DNA of 42,610 bases, from positions 1 to 42,610 of the forward strand of contig JAGLFH010000013.1 of assembly GCA_023144635.1 (NCBI GenBank), given 5' to 3'. This stretch comes from Candidatus Auribacterota bacterium (GTDB taxonomy: Bacteria; Auribacterota; JAFGBW01; JAFGJP01). The notes beneath the pieces are model-generated. The model was not told the DNA's origin. It saw only the letters and a program-made list of their open reading frames with translations, and did no database searches. Of the stretch, positions 23,894 through 32,026 are shown piece by piece. Made by a program: the position numbers and the translations under genes. How positions within the stretch are numbered: position 1 is the first letter of the stretch; every line of letters starts with the position of its first letter.

Positions 23894-25390
23894 ATTAAGA
23901 AGAGAATATTCCTTGTTTTAGCTCTAGTGTTCCTTTTTTATGGGGTGAGCCTTTGCGGTCCTATAGATCAGCTAAAGGTGCTGGATCAAGACGAGGCTAT
24001 TTCAAAAAAGTCTAGCGCATATGCTCTGTTCATTCAGGGTGCCATTTACGAAAATGAAGGTAATCTTGAAGAAGCTGAAAAGATATATCTTCAGGCACTT
24101 GAGTATGACAGCACAGAGTACATGCATGTAAAATATATGGATATTCTTTTACGTGAAGGCAGGCTTGATGATGCCGTTAAGCAGTTTGAGGAGATCATAA
24201 AGATAAATCCTGAATCAACGGAAGCATATGTACTTAAAGGTCAAATAGATATTATGCAGAAGAATTATGAGTCTGCAGAAAAATCATTTTTGAAAGCTAT
24301 TGAATGTGGGGAAGACGATTTTTCAATTTATATCAGCCTTGCACAACTATATATAACAACAGACAGAAACGAAAAAGCTATTCCCATGCTTGAAGAGGCT
24401 CTTAAGCTAAAGCCGGATAATCCTATAATACTTTTTCAGGCAGGCATGCTCTATGTCAAATCAGGGAACCATAAAAAAGCACTAGAGGTGATGGAAAAAG
24501 CTTCTACTTTAAAACCTGAGTGGATAGAGCTTCATATGGCTATTGCAAAGCTATATGAAACAGTAAAGGATTATGATAATGCTATCTCAAAATATAATGA
24601 GGTACTAAGACTTTATCCTTTAAATAAATCGTTGTTCTTAAAGATTGCTACACTTTACCAGCAAATAGGTAAATTAGATGAAGCTCTTTCAGTATATAAG
24701 ACATTGATCGAGCTGGATATAGAGAACTTTGTCTATTATGTTCAGGCAGCTTTACTTGAGTATCATCTCGGGAAAATAGAAGATGGTATAGAAACCTTAA
24801 AAAAAGCTATAAAGAACAATGTAAAGACTGCGGATGTTTTTTATCTTATGGGAAGGCTTTATGCTGCTAAAAAAGATCTTGGGCAGGCAACGATATATTT
24901 TGAAAAGGCCATAGAAAAAAACCCCAGAGATGTAGATGCGCATTTGCAGCTTGCTTATATGTATGAACTTATAAAGAAAAAAGAGCAAGCCAAACGTATT
25001 CTTGAACAGGCTCATACTATTGCACCTGATGATGCAGAAGTATTAAATTATCTTGGATACTTTTATGCTGAAAATGGTCTAGAGCTTGAAAAAGCTCTAC
25101 TATTAATAGAAAAAGCTTTGGAGAAAAAACCTGAAAGCGGTGCTTATCTTGATTCTATGGGATGGGTCTTATTCAAGATGGGTAAATATGAAAAAGCTCA
25201 GGAATATTTAAAAAAAGCAGGTGATACTTTACCTGAAGATCCGATTGTTCTTGAACATCTGGGTGATGTTTATGAAAAACTTGCAAGTCCGGAAAAAGCT
25301 ATTGAATATTGGAAAAAGAGCTTGGAGAAGAAAAGTGATAATGACATACTCAGGAAAAAATTAGAATCTTTTCAAAAAAACAAAAAATAA
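23894..25390 (+). CDS. Secreted TPR-repeat protein with apparent ATT start
   Basis: About 498 aa, mostly TPR repeats (around 11-12 units from about residue 35 to the C-terminus, e.g. AEKIYLQALEYD, AIPMLEEALKLKPDNP, AIEYWKKSLEKK). The first ATG/GTG/TTG in frame is GTG 23927, which has no SD and cuts a hydrophobic segment in two. An AGGAGG at 23879-23884 sits 9 bases before ATT 23894 (6 before ATT 23891); starting there gives a complete signal peptide, KKRIFLVLALVFLFYGVSLC. The upstream in-frame stop is at 23873. Protein-protein scaffolding in the periplasm is inferred. Confidence 0.8.
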   Translation: MKKRIFLVLALVFLFYGVSLCGPIDQLKVLDQDEAISKKSSAYALFIQGAIYENEGNLEEAEKIYLQALEYDSTEYMHVKYMDILLREGRLDDAVKQFEEIIKINPESTEAYVLKGQIDIMQKNYESAEKSFLKAIECGEDDFSIYISLAQLYITTDRNEKAIPMLEEALKLKPDNPIILFQAGMLYVKSGNHKKALEVMEKASTLKPEWIELHMAIAKLYETVKDYDNAISKYNEVLRLYPLNKSLFLKIATLYQQIGKLDEALSVYKTLIELDIENFVYYVQAALLEYHLGKIEDGIETLKKAIKNNVKTADVFYLMGRLYAAKKDLGQATIYFEKAIEKNPRDVDAHLQLAYMYELIKKKEQAKRILEQAHTIAPDDAEVLNYLGYFYAENGLELEKALLLIEKALEKKPESGAYLDSMGWVLFKMGKYEKAQEYLKKAGDTLPEDPIVLEHLGDVYEKLASPEKAIEYWKKSLEKKSDNDILRKKLESFQKNKK

Positions 25391-25406
25391 TATAAAGGGC
25401 TAATAT

Positions 25407-25949
25407 ATGCTTAAACAGGAAGAATACAAAATTGGCAAGACCCTTATTTCATCCAAAGAAATAAAAAAACGTGTTAAAGAAATAGCTGCTGAAATAAATA
25501 AAGCCTACAAAGGTAAGGAATTGTGTGCTTTGGTGCTTTTAAAGGGAAGTTTTATTTTTGCAGCAGACCTTCTTCGGTCATTCAAAGTAGATTCATATAT
25601 TGATTTTATGAAAGTGGAGTCATACGGAGCTTCCATGACTTCAAGAAAGCTTGTCTGGCATTTTAAGATAACAGATGATGTCAAAGGGAAACACCTTCTT
25701 GTTATAGATGACATGTGCGATTCGGGAAAAACTTTATCTAATGCTGTTAAGTATCTGAAAACGCTCAAGCCTGCTGATATAAAGGTTTGTGTGCTTCTTA
25801 AAAAAATAAGAAAAAGAAACAAGAAGAATCTTGTGAAACTGGATTATGTAGGATTTAAAATTCCTGATACTTTTGTTATAGGATACGGCCTTGATTTTGC
25901 AGGTAAGTATAGAAATCTGCCATTTATAGCCAAGATGGTAAAAAAATGA
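25407..25949 (+). CDS. hpt: Hypoxanthine phosphoribosyltransferase
   Basis: A purine-salvage enzyme making IMP/GMP from base and PRPP. In 180 aa it has LVLLKGSFIFAADLLR, the flexible-loop region VESYGASM, the PRPP-binding motif LVIDDMCDSGKTLSNA (usual form VEDIIDTGxT; here DDMCDSG, still with both acidic residues) and the purine-binding end KIPDTFVIGYGLDFAGKYRNLP. RBS AAAGGG 7 bases upstream. It overlaps the XRE gene by 4 bases. Confidence 0.93.
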   Translation: MLKQEEYKIGKTLISSKEIKKRVKEIAAEINKAYKGKELCALVLLKGSFIFAADLLRSFKVDSYIDFMKVESYGASMTSRKLVWHFKITDDVKGKHLLVIDDMCDSGKTLSNAVKYLKTLKPADIKVCVLLKKIRKRNKKNLVKLDYVGFKIPDTFVIGYGLDFAGKYRNLPFIAKMVKK

Positions 25950-26302
25950 AATTTGGGAAAAATCTTAAAAAACTCCGGACTTTTGCCGGATATAACCAGA
26001 AGCAGGTTGCAGAAAAGCTTGATGTTTCTGTAAGTACCATATCAAGCTGGGAAAACGGAAAGAAACTTCCTTACGGAAAAAATCTACAGAAATTAATAGA
26101 TTTTTTCAGCATAAGCGAAGCCGAGATATTCTCTGAAAAAATAGATGATATCCTTCGCCAACAGGATTTTATTGATTTTTCCTATGAGAGAATAAAGATA
26201 AAAGACGGTGTTTTTCTTATAGCAAAAGGCGATGCCATTGTTTCCCACGATGCCTCATTAATAAAAAAAGCCGAAAAGATCTTAAAGGCACTTTTTGAAT
26301 AA
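25946..26302 (+). CDS. XRE-family transcriptional regulator
   Basis: A 118-aa protein with an N-terminal Cro/CI-type helix-turn-helix: KNLKKLRTFAGYNQKQVAEK, LDVSVSTISSWENGKKLP (about 4-60). The C-terminal half is a short helical domain of unknown type (IDDILRQQDFIDFSYERIKI). Its ATG overlaps the hpt stop (ATGA), so it is co-expressed with hpt. Its targets are unknown; regulation of the purine-salvage unit is only a guess from position. Confidence 0.85.
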   Translation: MKFGKNLKKLRTFAGYNQKQVAEKLDVSVSTISSWENGKKLPYGKNLQKLIDFFSISEAEIFSEKIDDILRQQDFIDFSYERIKIKDGVFLIAKGDAIVSHDASLIKKAEKILKALFE

Positions 26303-26653
26303 AAAAGAATTTAGCATCTCCTCCCCTCAAGGACTTATTGCACGGCAAAAATGGTTCGATTTTACTCACCATATTTCATCTTAAGCACTTTGACAAACTC
26401 AGTGTAGATGAAGTCGAAGGAGACACAAAGAAAAGAAAAAAATAAATGTAGTCCTCCTAATAAAAGTTAACTTATACCAATTGTATTTATGCTGTGTTCT
26501 TTTTTCTTTATTATTAACCTGTTGCAGAAAAGTTATAAAGATCTTTCGGATGTTTTTATGAAGTAGCTAAAGCTTTAAAATAGCTTTTAATTCATTTTTG
26601 CTGAAATTCTATAAAATTGTTTGAGGGTCAAAGCGTTGCACAAAATATGCAGG
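26303..26653. other. Spacer after the XRE gene
   Basis: 351 bp without a supportable gene. A fragment of the dispersed GTCGAAGG repeat lies at 26391-26425 (TTTGACAAACTCAG and, downstream, GAAGTCGAAGGAG). The remainder is AT-rich sequence up to the left inverted repeat of the MITE-like element. Confidence 0.45.
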
Positions 26654-26927
26654 TTAACCTGATTGTTTCACAAAGCTAGTGTAGACGTAGATGCAAGGCA
26701 TCAAACATGAAGCTGTATGCTTATACTGCAAATGATTGATAACGCAGCAGATGCTCTGTAATAGGTTTGCCTTAAGGTAAATACAGCCTAAATAATATTT
26801 TTCCTTCCTTCTTGCAAAAGCATAGCAATAGGCTATAAGTTGATTTCTGAAATCTTATTCTTCATTGTTTAGATATAGTAAAAAATCTAACTTATTTTAG
26901 GTTGTATTTATGAAACAATTAGGTTAA
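26654..26927. mobile_element. MITE-like element with terminal inverted repeats
   Basis: Left end TTAACCTGATTGTTTCA (26654-26670) and right end TGAAACAATTAGGTTAA (26911-26927) are inverted repeats with 16 of 17 matches. Pairing continues inward by AAA after one mismatch and stops outside TTAA. The 274-bp interior has no plausible ORF, as expected of a nonautonomous miniature element. The outer TTAA may be part of the target. No copy of a matching transposase is in the window, so the family is unassigned. Confidence 0.5.
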
Positions 26928-27448
26928 GGGAGTTCATCCCTTACTTCTCTTATCTTTCCGTGTTTTCCTTGATAAATAGTGCAAGAATAGAGTTCTTTAA
27001 GGTGAGCTTTTTTTATAATGCGGCATTTAAGAAGATAGTTGGTTAGAGAATCAAAATCATTTTGGATATTTGAAAAAGAATCTAATACTTTATTGTTTAC
27101 ATTTGTGTTCTCGCATATATATTTTAGTTCTTTAAAAGAGACATACAGATTATAAAAATTTGTCCTTATTTTTTTGTAATAATCTTTGTTGACGTTTTTA
27201 GCAGCTTTATGAAATTGCATTGTCAATTTATGAAATTCATAAAAAGAGATTTCTATTATCTCGTTTGTGTCTGTACTCAATGAAATATTATTTGACATAT
27301 TGTCTGTCTTGTTCTTGATCTTTTTGCTTGAGAAATATATTTTTTTGTATACTTGTTTATTATTTTCTTTTGCATAAAGAAAAGGCGTGAACATAGTCAT
27401 TGAGAAGAGAATTACTAGAAGAAAACAAATGTTGTGCTTTACTTTCAT
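26924..27448 (-). CDS. Secreted hypothetical protein, possibly C-truncated
   Basis: 174 aa with a clear signal peptide (about 1-26, ending LYAKE) and a mostly helical lysine- and asparagine-rich mature part; two or three cysteines lie near the C-terminus. I do not recognise a family. Its stop codon (26924-26926) lies within the terminal TTAA of the MITE-like element, so the protein may once have been longer. The start is ATG with a weak GGATG upstream. A nested hairpin lies 69-124 bases upstream of the start. Confidence 0.6.
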   Translation of the reverse strand: MKVKHNICFLLVILFSMTMFTPFLYAKENNKQVYKKIYFSSKKIKNKTDNMSNNISLSTDTNEIIEISFYEFHKLTMQFHKAAKNVNKDYYKKIRTNFYNLYVSFKELKYICENTNVNNKVLDSFSNIQNDFDSLTNYLLKCRIIKKAHLKELYSCTIYQGKHGKIREVRDELP

Positions 27449-27516
27449 AACTGTTTCATCCTTATTGAGTAAAGTATTACTTAAAACAATATAACGTATA
27501 AATAAATTAATGTCAA

Positions 27517-27572
27517 TGCTTGATATTTTGTTTACCTGTGGTAAAATTAAACAAATGATGTAATATCAAGCA
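27517..27572. other. Nested inverted repeat upstream of the 174-aa gene
   Basis: Outer arms TGCTTGATATT (27517-27527) and AATATCAAGCA (27562-27572) are perfect. Inside is TTTACC-TGT-GGTAAA (27531-27545). The position, 69-124 bases upstream of the minus-strand start, would suit an operator or leader structure. No regulator is linked. Confidence 0.5.
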
Positions 27573-27728
27573 GAGTAGTTGGTTGTGACTTTAAAATATG
27601 TTATGCTATATTGTTAAGAACCTAAAAACATACACGAAATAGTGTTATTGATAAGTGATAAATGTTAATATCGTAGTTAAATACCGATAAAACATAATTT
27701 TTCTAAATATTTCTGTAGGAGTTATTCT

Positions 27729-27812
27729 ATGGTTCAGGACAGGAAAGCTATGGCGAGACTAAGTATGCGCGATATTATAGAATTGGATGCAGATAAAAAA
27801 GAAAGTATGTAG
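27729..27812 (+). CDS. Possible 27-codon small ORF
   Basis: The ORF begins MVQDRKAMARLSMRDIIELD and has AGGAG at 27717-27721, 7 bases before the ATG. Its TAG stop is the TAG of the GTAG head of the adjacent REP-like repeat, so it could be a gene remnant cut off by the repeat. I do not recognise the peptide. Without homologs its coding status is uncertain. Confidence 0.35.
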   Translation: MVQDRKAMARLSMRDIIELDADKKESM

Positions 27813-27840
27813 GGGTGGTTCGCGAACCGCCCTTGTAAAA
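27809..27840 (+). repeat. GTAG-headed REP-like palindrome
   Basis: GTAG (27809-27812) is followed by arms GGGTGGTTCG and CGAACCGCCC, which pair without a loop (one G-T wobble), then TTGTAAAA. It is the first of two tandem units here. Confidence 0.6.
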
Positions 27841-27858
27841 CATAAAACGTAAAAGGTA

Positions 27859-27892
27859 GTAGGGATAGGGCTTGCCCCTGTCCGTGTAAAAG
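27859..27892 (+). repeat. GTAG-headed REP-like palindrome
   Basis: GTAGGGATAGGG, loop CTTG, CCCCTGTCC, then GTGTAAAAG. The stem GGGATAGGG/CCCCTGTCC pairs with wobble. The head and tail match the units at 14538 and 10598. Confidence 0.6.
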
Positions 27893-27978
27893 TAAAAGAA
27901 AATTTGCCGGAAGAAGGTCCATGGACACTTTGGATGATGTATTATAATGTAAGCGAAGCGTTCCATTCACGATTTCTC

Positions 27979-28064
27979 GAACGACGAATCACGCATAACG
28001 CACAACGATTTTATAGGTTTTATATTAACCTGGTGTCTTGTGTCTGGCGTCTTGAGTCTGAGAT
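27979..28064. repeat. Two heptad-phased tracts before PAC2
   Basis: 27979-28013 carries units GAACGAC, GAATCAC and variants in 7-nt phase. 28032-28064 carries units NNNGTCT/GAGTCT in the same phase. The second tract ends at the PAC2 stop codon. Confidence 0.7.
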
Positions 28065-29018
28065 TTACTGGCTATCGCTGAAAAGATCCAGAAAGCGGTC
28101 TTCGTATTCCTTGAAAAGCATCCATCTGTCTAATTCTTCTTTTAAGCGGTGAGCTATCCTTTTATCTTTTTTTGCAGATTCAAAAAGATGTTCAATCTTT
28201 CCTCTTATCTGAGGCGGGACTTCATTTGTGTTTTCTGTTTGAATGTTTTCTTCTTTATCATCAGAATCTTCATAGATTCCACCAAAAGATAGTTTTTTAA
28301 GTTGATCTTCTACCATTTCAAGAGTTTTATCTGTTTCTTTTATAGCTCTATCAAAACCTTTAAGAGAAACTGAAAAACCGATTACTTTTTGCCATTCATC
28401 AACAATGCTTTTTGCTGCTTTCGGATTAGGAAGATTAACAGCATAAATAGGTATTGTTGATAAAAAACATGCTGCATCTATCTTTTCCTGAGCAGCAAAA
28501 CCAAGAATGGAGCCGTTAAGGCCGGAGATCTGACCTCTTTTTAAAGTCTTCATACCTTTTTCATGTACCAGCCATTCACGTAAATCTTGGTTGTTAGCAA
28601 CAGTATACACCATAGGTTTATCTCGATGATTCATATGCTGTACAAAAGCTGCGCCAGTAAAAATTTTCTTTACCTTGAGATTTTTTGCTAATTCAAGAAG
28701 TCTTCCTGCGATCGTTAAAGCAGATTTTCCGGAAAATTGCTCTTCACCCTCGCAGATGATAAGATTTGCTTTTTCAGAATAAAACAAAAGAATTCTGGGG
28801 ACATTCGGAAACTTTCCTACACCTTCTGATACCACAACAGAATGAGGCTGCATAAAGTCCCGTGTATCTATTTCTGCAAACAGTTCTGCTTTAAGTTGTT
28901 GCCTTACATAATCAATAGCTTGAGTTGCAACAGCCCCCATTCCTGGCCATCCTGCTATCATTATAGGACTTTTAATATGTGGCTTTTTGAATATGTTTAT
29001 ACCGTTTATAGATGCCAT
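28065..29018 (-). CDS. PAC2-family protein
   Basis: A 317-aa protein of the PAC2 family (proteasome assembly chaperone fold). The N-terminus shows SPIMIAGWPGMGAVATQAID, the usual PAC2 opening, then PRILLFYSEKANLIICEGEEQ, GAAFVQHMNHRD and GLNGSILGFAAQ. The C-terminal region is helical and charged. Bacterial PAC2 proteins are widespread but of unknown role; no proteasome genes are in the window. SD AAGGG precedes the ATG. It is a lone gene, divergent from the PLD-like gene. Confidence 0.88.
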   Translation of the reverse strand: MASINGINIFKKPHIKSPIMIAGWPGMGAVATQAIDYVRQQLKAELFAEIDTRDFMQPHSVVVSEGVGKFPNVPRILLFYSEKANLIICEGEEQFSGKSALTIAGRLLELAKNLKVKKIFTGAAFVQHMNHRDKPMVYTVANNQDLREWLVHEKGMKTLKRGQISGLNGSILGFAAQEKIDAACFLSTIPIYAVNLPNPKAAKSIVDEWQKVIGFSVSLKGFDRAIKETDKTLEMVEDQLKKLSFGGIYEDSDDKEENIQTENTNEVPPQIRGKIEHLFESAKKDKRIAHRLKEELDRWMLFKEYEDRFLDLFSDSQ

Positions 29019-29159
29019 TTTTCCCTTTTTTTCTTTTATTATAATTATATCTTAACATTGCATATAATAAAAAAAAATATATTTGTTTTATATACTAAAA
29101 AAACTTTACCATGATTAAGTTTTATTACATACTGAATACTAAATAGGAATTTATTAAAT

Positions 29160-30569
29160 ATGATAACAAAAAAAACAATTAAAATATTTTTTATTGTTTT
29201 CCTTTTATTTTATGTTTTTGTTTCTCCTTTAAAAGCTGAGACGGAGTTTTTAAATCACGACAATTATTTTATAAAACTTGATAGTCTTATAAAAAATTCA
29301 CAACATTCTGTTCTTGTAAGTATGCCTGTCATTAGCTGGGAAGAAAAAAATTCAGATGTTTTAAAAATATTGAGAACTCTTGCGCATGCGAAAAATCGAG
29401 GAGTTGATGTAAGTGTTTACCTTGATTATAGTTCTGTAAAAGATATAATTCAGGGTGGCAGCTTATACAGAGCTGTAGATTTTTTAAAAAAAGCAAAGAT
29501 CAATACTTTTTTTGATTATCCTTCAGCTCATATAAATAACAGGATCGTTATTATAGATAAAGAAATAATTTTAGGTGGCAGTATTGTCTGGTCAGATAGT
29601 ATAAAAAATAATTTTGAGACCGTTTTTTTAGTGCATTCAACTGCAAAAGCAAAAACTCTTTTCCAGGAAATTGTATCTATTCCTACGATTTCAGATCCTT
29701 TTCAGGAAAGGAATGAAAACTTTGCATATATTCCTGCGTCTTTTTTTAAAAGAAGCGGGGCTTTAAGAAAGATGCTTGATAAAAATGATGAAAAGTCTCT
29801 TGATGTATATTTAAGCTTGATCAGGGATTTTGACGGTAAAATAGTAGATACTGATTTTAAAAAATTAGCTGAAAGCTCCGGTATTTCTAAACGCATAAAA
29901 AGAAAGATGCGAAGACGAAAGATCACGCGTTTACTGAAAAAATTAGAAAAAACTTATAATGTAATAGAAATATCAAACAAAAATAAGAAAGTCACTATTA
30001 AAATAATGAAGAATCCAGGTGAATCAGAAATTTGGATGCCTAAAACATACTGGGAATATGGATGGAACAAAAGTCTTCCTTTTCATGCTAAAATAATGCT
30101 TCTTTTAAATTACAATGAGATCTCTTTTAGAAAAAAAGTGTATGATTGGAAATCTGCTAGGACAGGTATATGTGATAAGTATAAAATAAGTTATTGGACT
30201 GTTAATAATGGTATCTTAGAACTTTGTAGAAATAATATCATGGATCTTAGATATGTAGAGCCTAATCTAAAGGATGAAAAACAAAGTATTATAAGTTTTC
30301 ATTATAATGAGCTTTATGATAAAAATGAATTTTATGTGAAATATAAAGCGCTTGAAGGTAAATACGGAAGGAAAATAACAATTACTGCAAGAAACTATGC
30401 AGTTATAATTTATAAGAAATTTGATATTTCTTCTATAGACTATTTGATTGGGCTTCTAAGGATATCGGGAGAAACAAGCGTGAAAAATATTTTTGGACTT
30501 ATCCTTAAGACAAAACCAATAAGTTCTGAAAGAACTCTGGTTTATTTAAGAAGAGTTTTTAAAGATTAA
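29160..30569 (+). CDS. Secreted PLD-like protein with degenerate HKD motif
   Basis: 469 aa with a signal peptide (about 1-26) and a PLD-like domain (28-165): QHSVLVSMPVISWEE, KNRGVDVSVYLDYSS, then HINNRIVIID (124-133) and GGS (139-141). Relative to HxKx4Dx6GS, D133 and G140-S141 fit, but the H and K positions are Asn126 and Arg128; only one such motif exists, so phospholipase activity is doubtful. The part from about 190 has helix-turn-helix-like stretches (ESSGISKRIKRKMRRRKITR) and a second globular region with no family I know. It is monocistronic and faces repeats downstream. Confidence 0.7.
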   Translation: MITKKTIKIFFIVFLLFYVFVSPLKAETEFLNHDNYFIKLDSLIKNSQHSVLVSMPVISWEEKNSDVLKILRTLAHAKNRGVDVSVYLDYSSVKDIIQGGSLYRAVDFLKKAKINTFFDYPSAHINNRIVIIDKEIILGGSIVWSDSIKNNFETVFLVHSTAKAKTLFQEIVSIPTISDPFQERNENFAYIPASFFKRSGALRKMLDKNDEKSLDVYLSLIRDFDGKIVDTDFKKLAESSGISKRIKRKMRRRKITRLLKKLEKTYNVIEISNKNKKVTIKIMKNPGESEIWMPKTYWEYGWNKSLPFHAKIMLLLNYNEISFRKKVYDWKSARTGICDKYKISYWTVNNGILELCRNNIMDLRYVEPNLKDEKQSIISFHYNELYDKNEFYVKYKALEGKYGRKITITARNYAVIIYKKFDISSIDYLIGLLRISGETSVKNIFGLILKTKPISSERTLVYLRRVFKD

Positions 30570-30887
30570 GTAAGAAATTTAATGAGTAAAGCGTTGTCAT
30601 GTAATAAACCCTTTGATTTAACTCAGGATTAAAAGCAAACTGCTCCTATTTACACCTATTTTTACTTCTTACTAGGGTTGCCGCGTCGCTCAAATTCTTT
30701 CGCTCCTCGCAATGACGACGCCTTGCGTTTACTTTTTATACTGGCAGGCAGGTCGGCATAGTTTTTATCTTTGTGCTTTTTTCTCTTGTTTCTTTTGCTA
30801 ATGGCTAACAGCTAAGAGCTAATGACTAATATTGCTTGTCCTTTTTGGTAAGACAAGTTAAAATATCTTTTGTTAAAAGGAATGCTA
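30570..30887. repeat. Repeat-bearing spacer before the GGDEF gene
   Basis: Contains a dispersed repeat at 30674-30716 whose reverse complement begins CGTCATTGCGAGGAGCGAA, and a perfect-phase heptad tract at 30797-30831 (GCTAATG, GCTAACA, GCTAAGA type). No gene or clear promoter is visible; the SD of the next gene is at 30876-30881. Confidence 0.65.
30674..30716 (-). repeat. GTCATTGCGAGG-type dispersed repeat
   Basis: The minus strand reads CGTCATTGCGAGGAGCGAA, a spacer of about 10 bases, then GCGACGCGGCAACCC. This GTCATTGCGAGGAGC...GCGACG...GCAA arrangement is familiar as a dispersed intergenic repeat in many unrelated bacterial genomes; its mobilising enzyme is not clear to me. Confidence 0.6.
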
Positions 30888-31934
30888 ATGAACGATATTC
30901 TTGTAGAAATAGTTATCCAATGTATAGACTTGCAAAAAAGAGTTAAAAGTTTTTACTCTGATCTTGCAAAACGTCCTCAGGATAATAAACTTAAAGAATT
31001 TTGGCGTTCCCTTGTAATTCATAAAGAATCTCACATGAACTATCTTCATAAAGTCCTTGTTTTTACTAAACAGGGAATAGTTCCTCAAATATTTAGTAAA
31101 CCTTTTAAAATTTATGAAGATCTTCAAAAGATAAATTTGAAAATGAATAATATTTTATCAGAATCTATTAAAAAAACAGATCTGCAAGATCATTTTATTG
31201 CTGCTTATTATGCTGAATTTTTTCTTATTCATGATGCATTTACTGTATTTTACAGAATGGAACTTCCTAAGATTAAAACATCACCTTTCATGGAATATGA
31301 AGCCCATATATCAAGATTTGTAAAAATAATAAACAATGCTGCGAACAAAAATTCCATGCTTGATCTTTTAGGAGAAATGCTGAATAGATTATGGGAAAGA
31401 ACAATGCGTATTTCAGAAGGCAGCCTTAAAGATACATTAACAGGCGTACTTAACAGACAGGGTTTTTTGCATAAGGTAACTCCTTGGCTTGAGCTTTTAG
31501 CAAGGGAAAAAAAGGTTTTTGCTACACTTGTGATCGATATTGATAATTTGAAAGGAATCAATGAAAAATATAACCCAAATACTGGAGATAAAGTAATCCG
31601 TTTTGTAACGGCACAACTTGATCACCTTTGCCGTAAATGTGATGTTTTTTGCAGATACAGCGGTGGTGAATTTGTAGTATTTATACCTTTTATTGATAAG
31701 AAAATGCTTCTTGATATTGCAGAAAGATTTAGAGAAAATATTGAAAAGAAATCAATTTCTAAAAACATTATCAATGATGGTGTTACAGTAAGCATTGGCG
31801 GAGTATATGGTAAAATAAAAACAAGAGATGTCATGTCTCAGCTAGATCAATTCATAGACTCTGCAAGCACATTGCTATTACATAAAGTCAAAAAGAACGG
31901 TGGTAATGGGTGTGCAATTTTAAGGCTTGAGTAA
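30888..31934 (+). CDS. GGDEF-domain protein with variant SGGEF site
   Basis: 348 aa from ATG 30888, chosen because AAAGGA lies 6 bases upstream (an in-frame TTG at 30870 lacks an SD). The N-terminal 170 residues are all-helical, with EFWRSLVIHKESHMNYLHK resembling a ferritin-like helix. The GGDEF domain starts KDTLTGVLNRQGF, with IDIDNLKGINEKY carrying the metal-binding Asp. The signature reads SGGEF (residues 258-262) instead of GG[DE]EF, while the inhibitory RxxD (RKCD) five residues upstream is intact. It may be a c-di-GMP binder or an atypical cyclase. Confidence 0.85.
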   Translation: MNDILVEIVIQCIDLQKRVKSFYSDLAKRPQDNKLKEFWRSLVIHKESHMNYLHKVLVFTKQGIVPQIFSKPFKIYEDLQKINLKMNNILSESIKKTDLQDHFIAAYYAEFFLIHDAFTVFYRMELPKIKTSPFMEYEAHISRFVKIINNAANKNSMLDLLGEMLNRLWERTMRISEGSLKDTLTGVLNRQGFLHKVTPWLELLAREKKVFATLVIDIDNLKGINEKYNPNTGDKVIRFVTAQLDHLCRKCDVFCRYSGGEFVVFIPFIDKKMLLDIAERFRENIEKKSISKNIINDGVTVSIGGVYGKIKTRDVMSQLDQFIDSASTLLLHKVKKNGGNGCAILRLE

Positions 31935-31991
31935 TCTTTCGTCTCCAGCATTAACTGAAAATTCCAAATAACAAATCAATCTTCTGCTTTC

Positions 31992-32026
31992 CATGGACTC
32001 TTGACTTATCAACCATAGGCTATTAT
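31992..32026. repeat. Heptad-phased tract
   Basis: Units CATGGAC, TCTTGAC and TTATCAA type in 7-nt phase, continuing to the stop codon of the next minus-strand gene. The same CATGGAC/TATGGTC type recurs at 32772-32806. Confidence 0.55.

Noticed and set aside
23927-25390. GTG 23927 as start of the TPR gene
   Set aside because: It has no SD and splits the hydrophobic signal sequence; the AGGAGG upstream points to ATT 23894.
26654-26927. Small RNA gene in the MITE-like segment
   Set aside because: No promoter-terminator pair is visible, and the inverted ends explain the segment better as a miniature mobile element.
27734-27970. Minus-strand ORFs across the REP-like pair
   Set aside because: Two overlapping frames both run through the palindromes; neither has an SD or protein-like composition.
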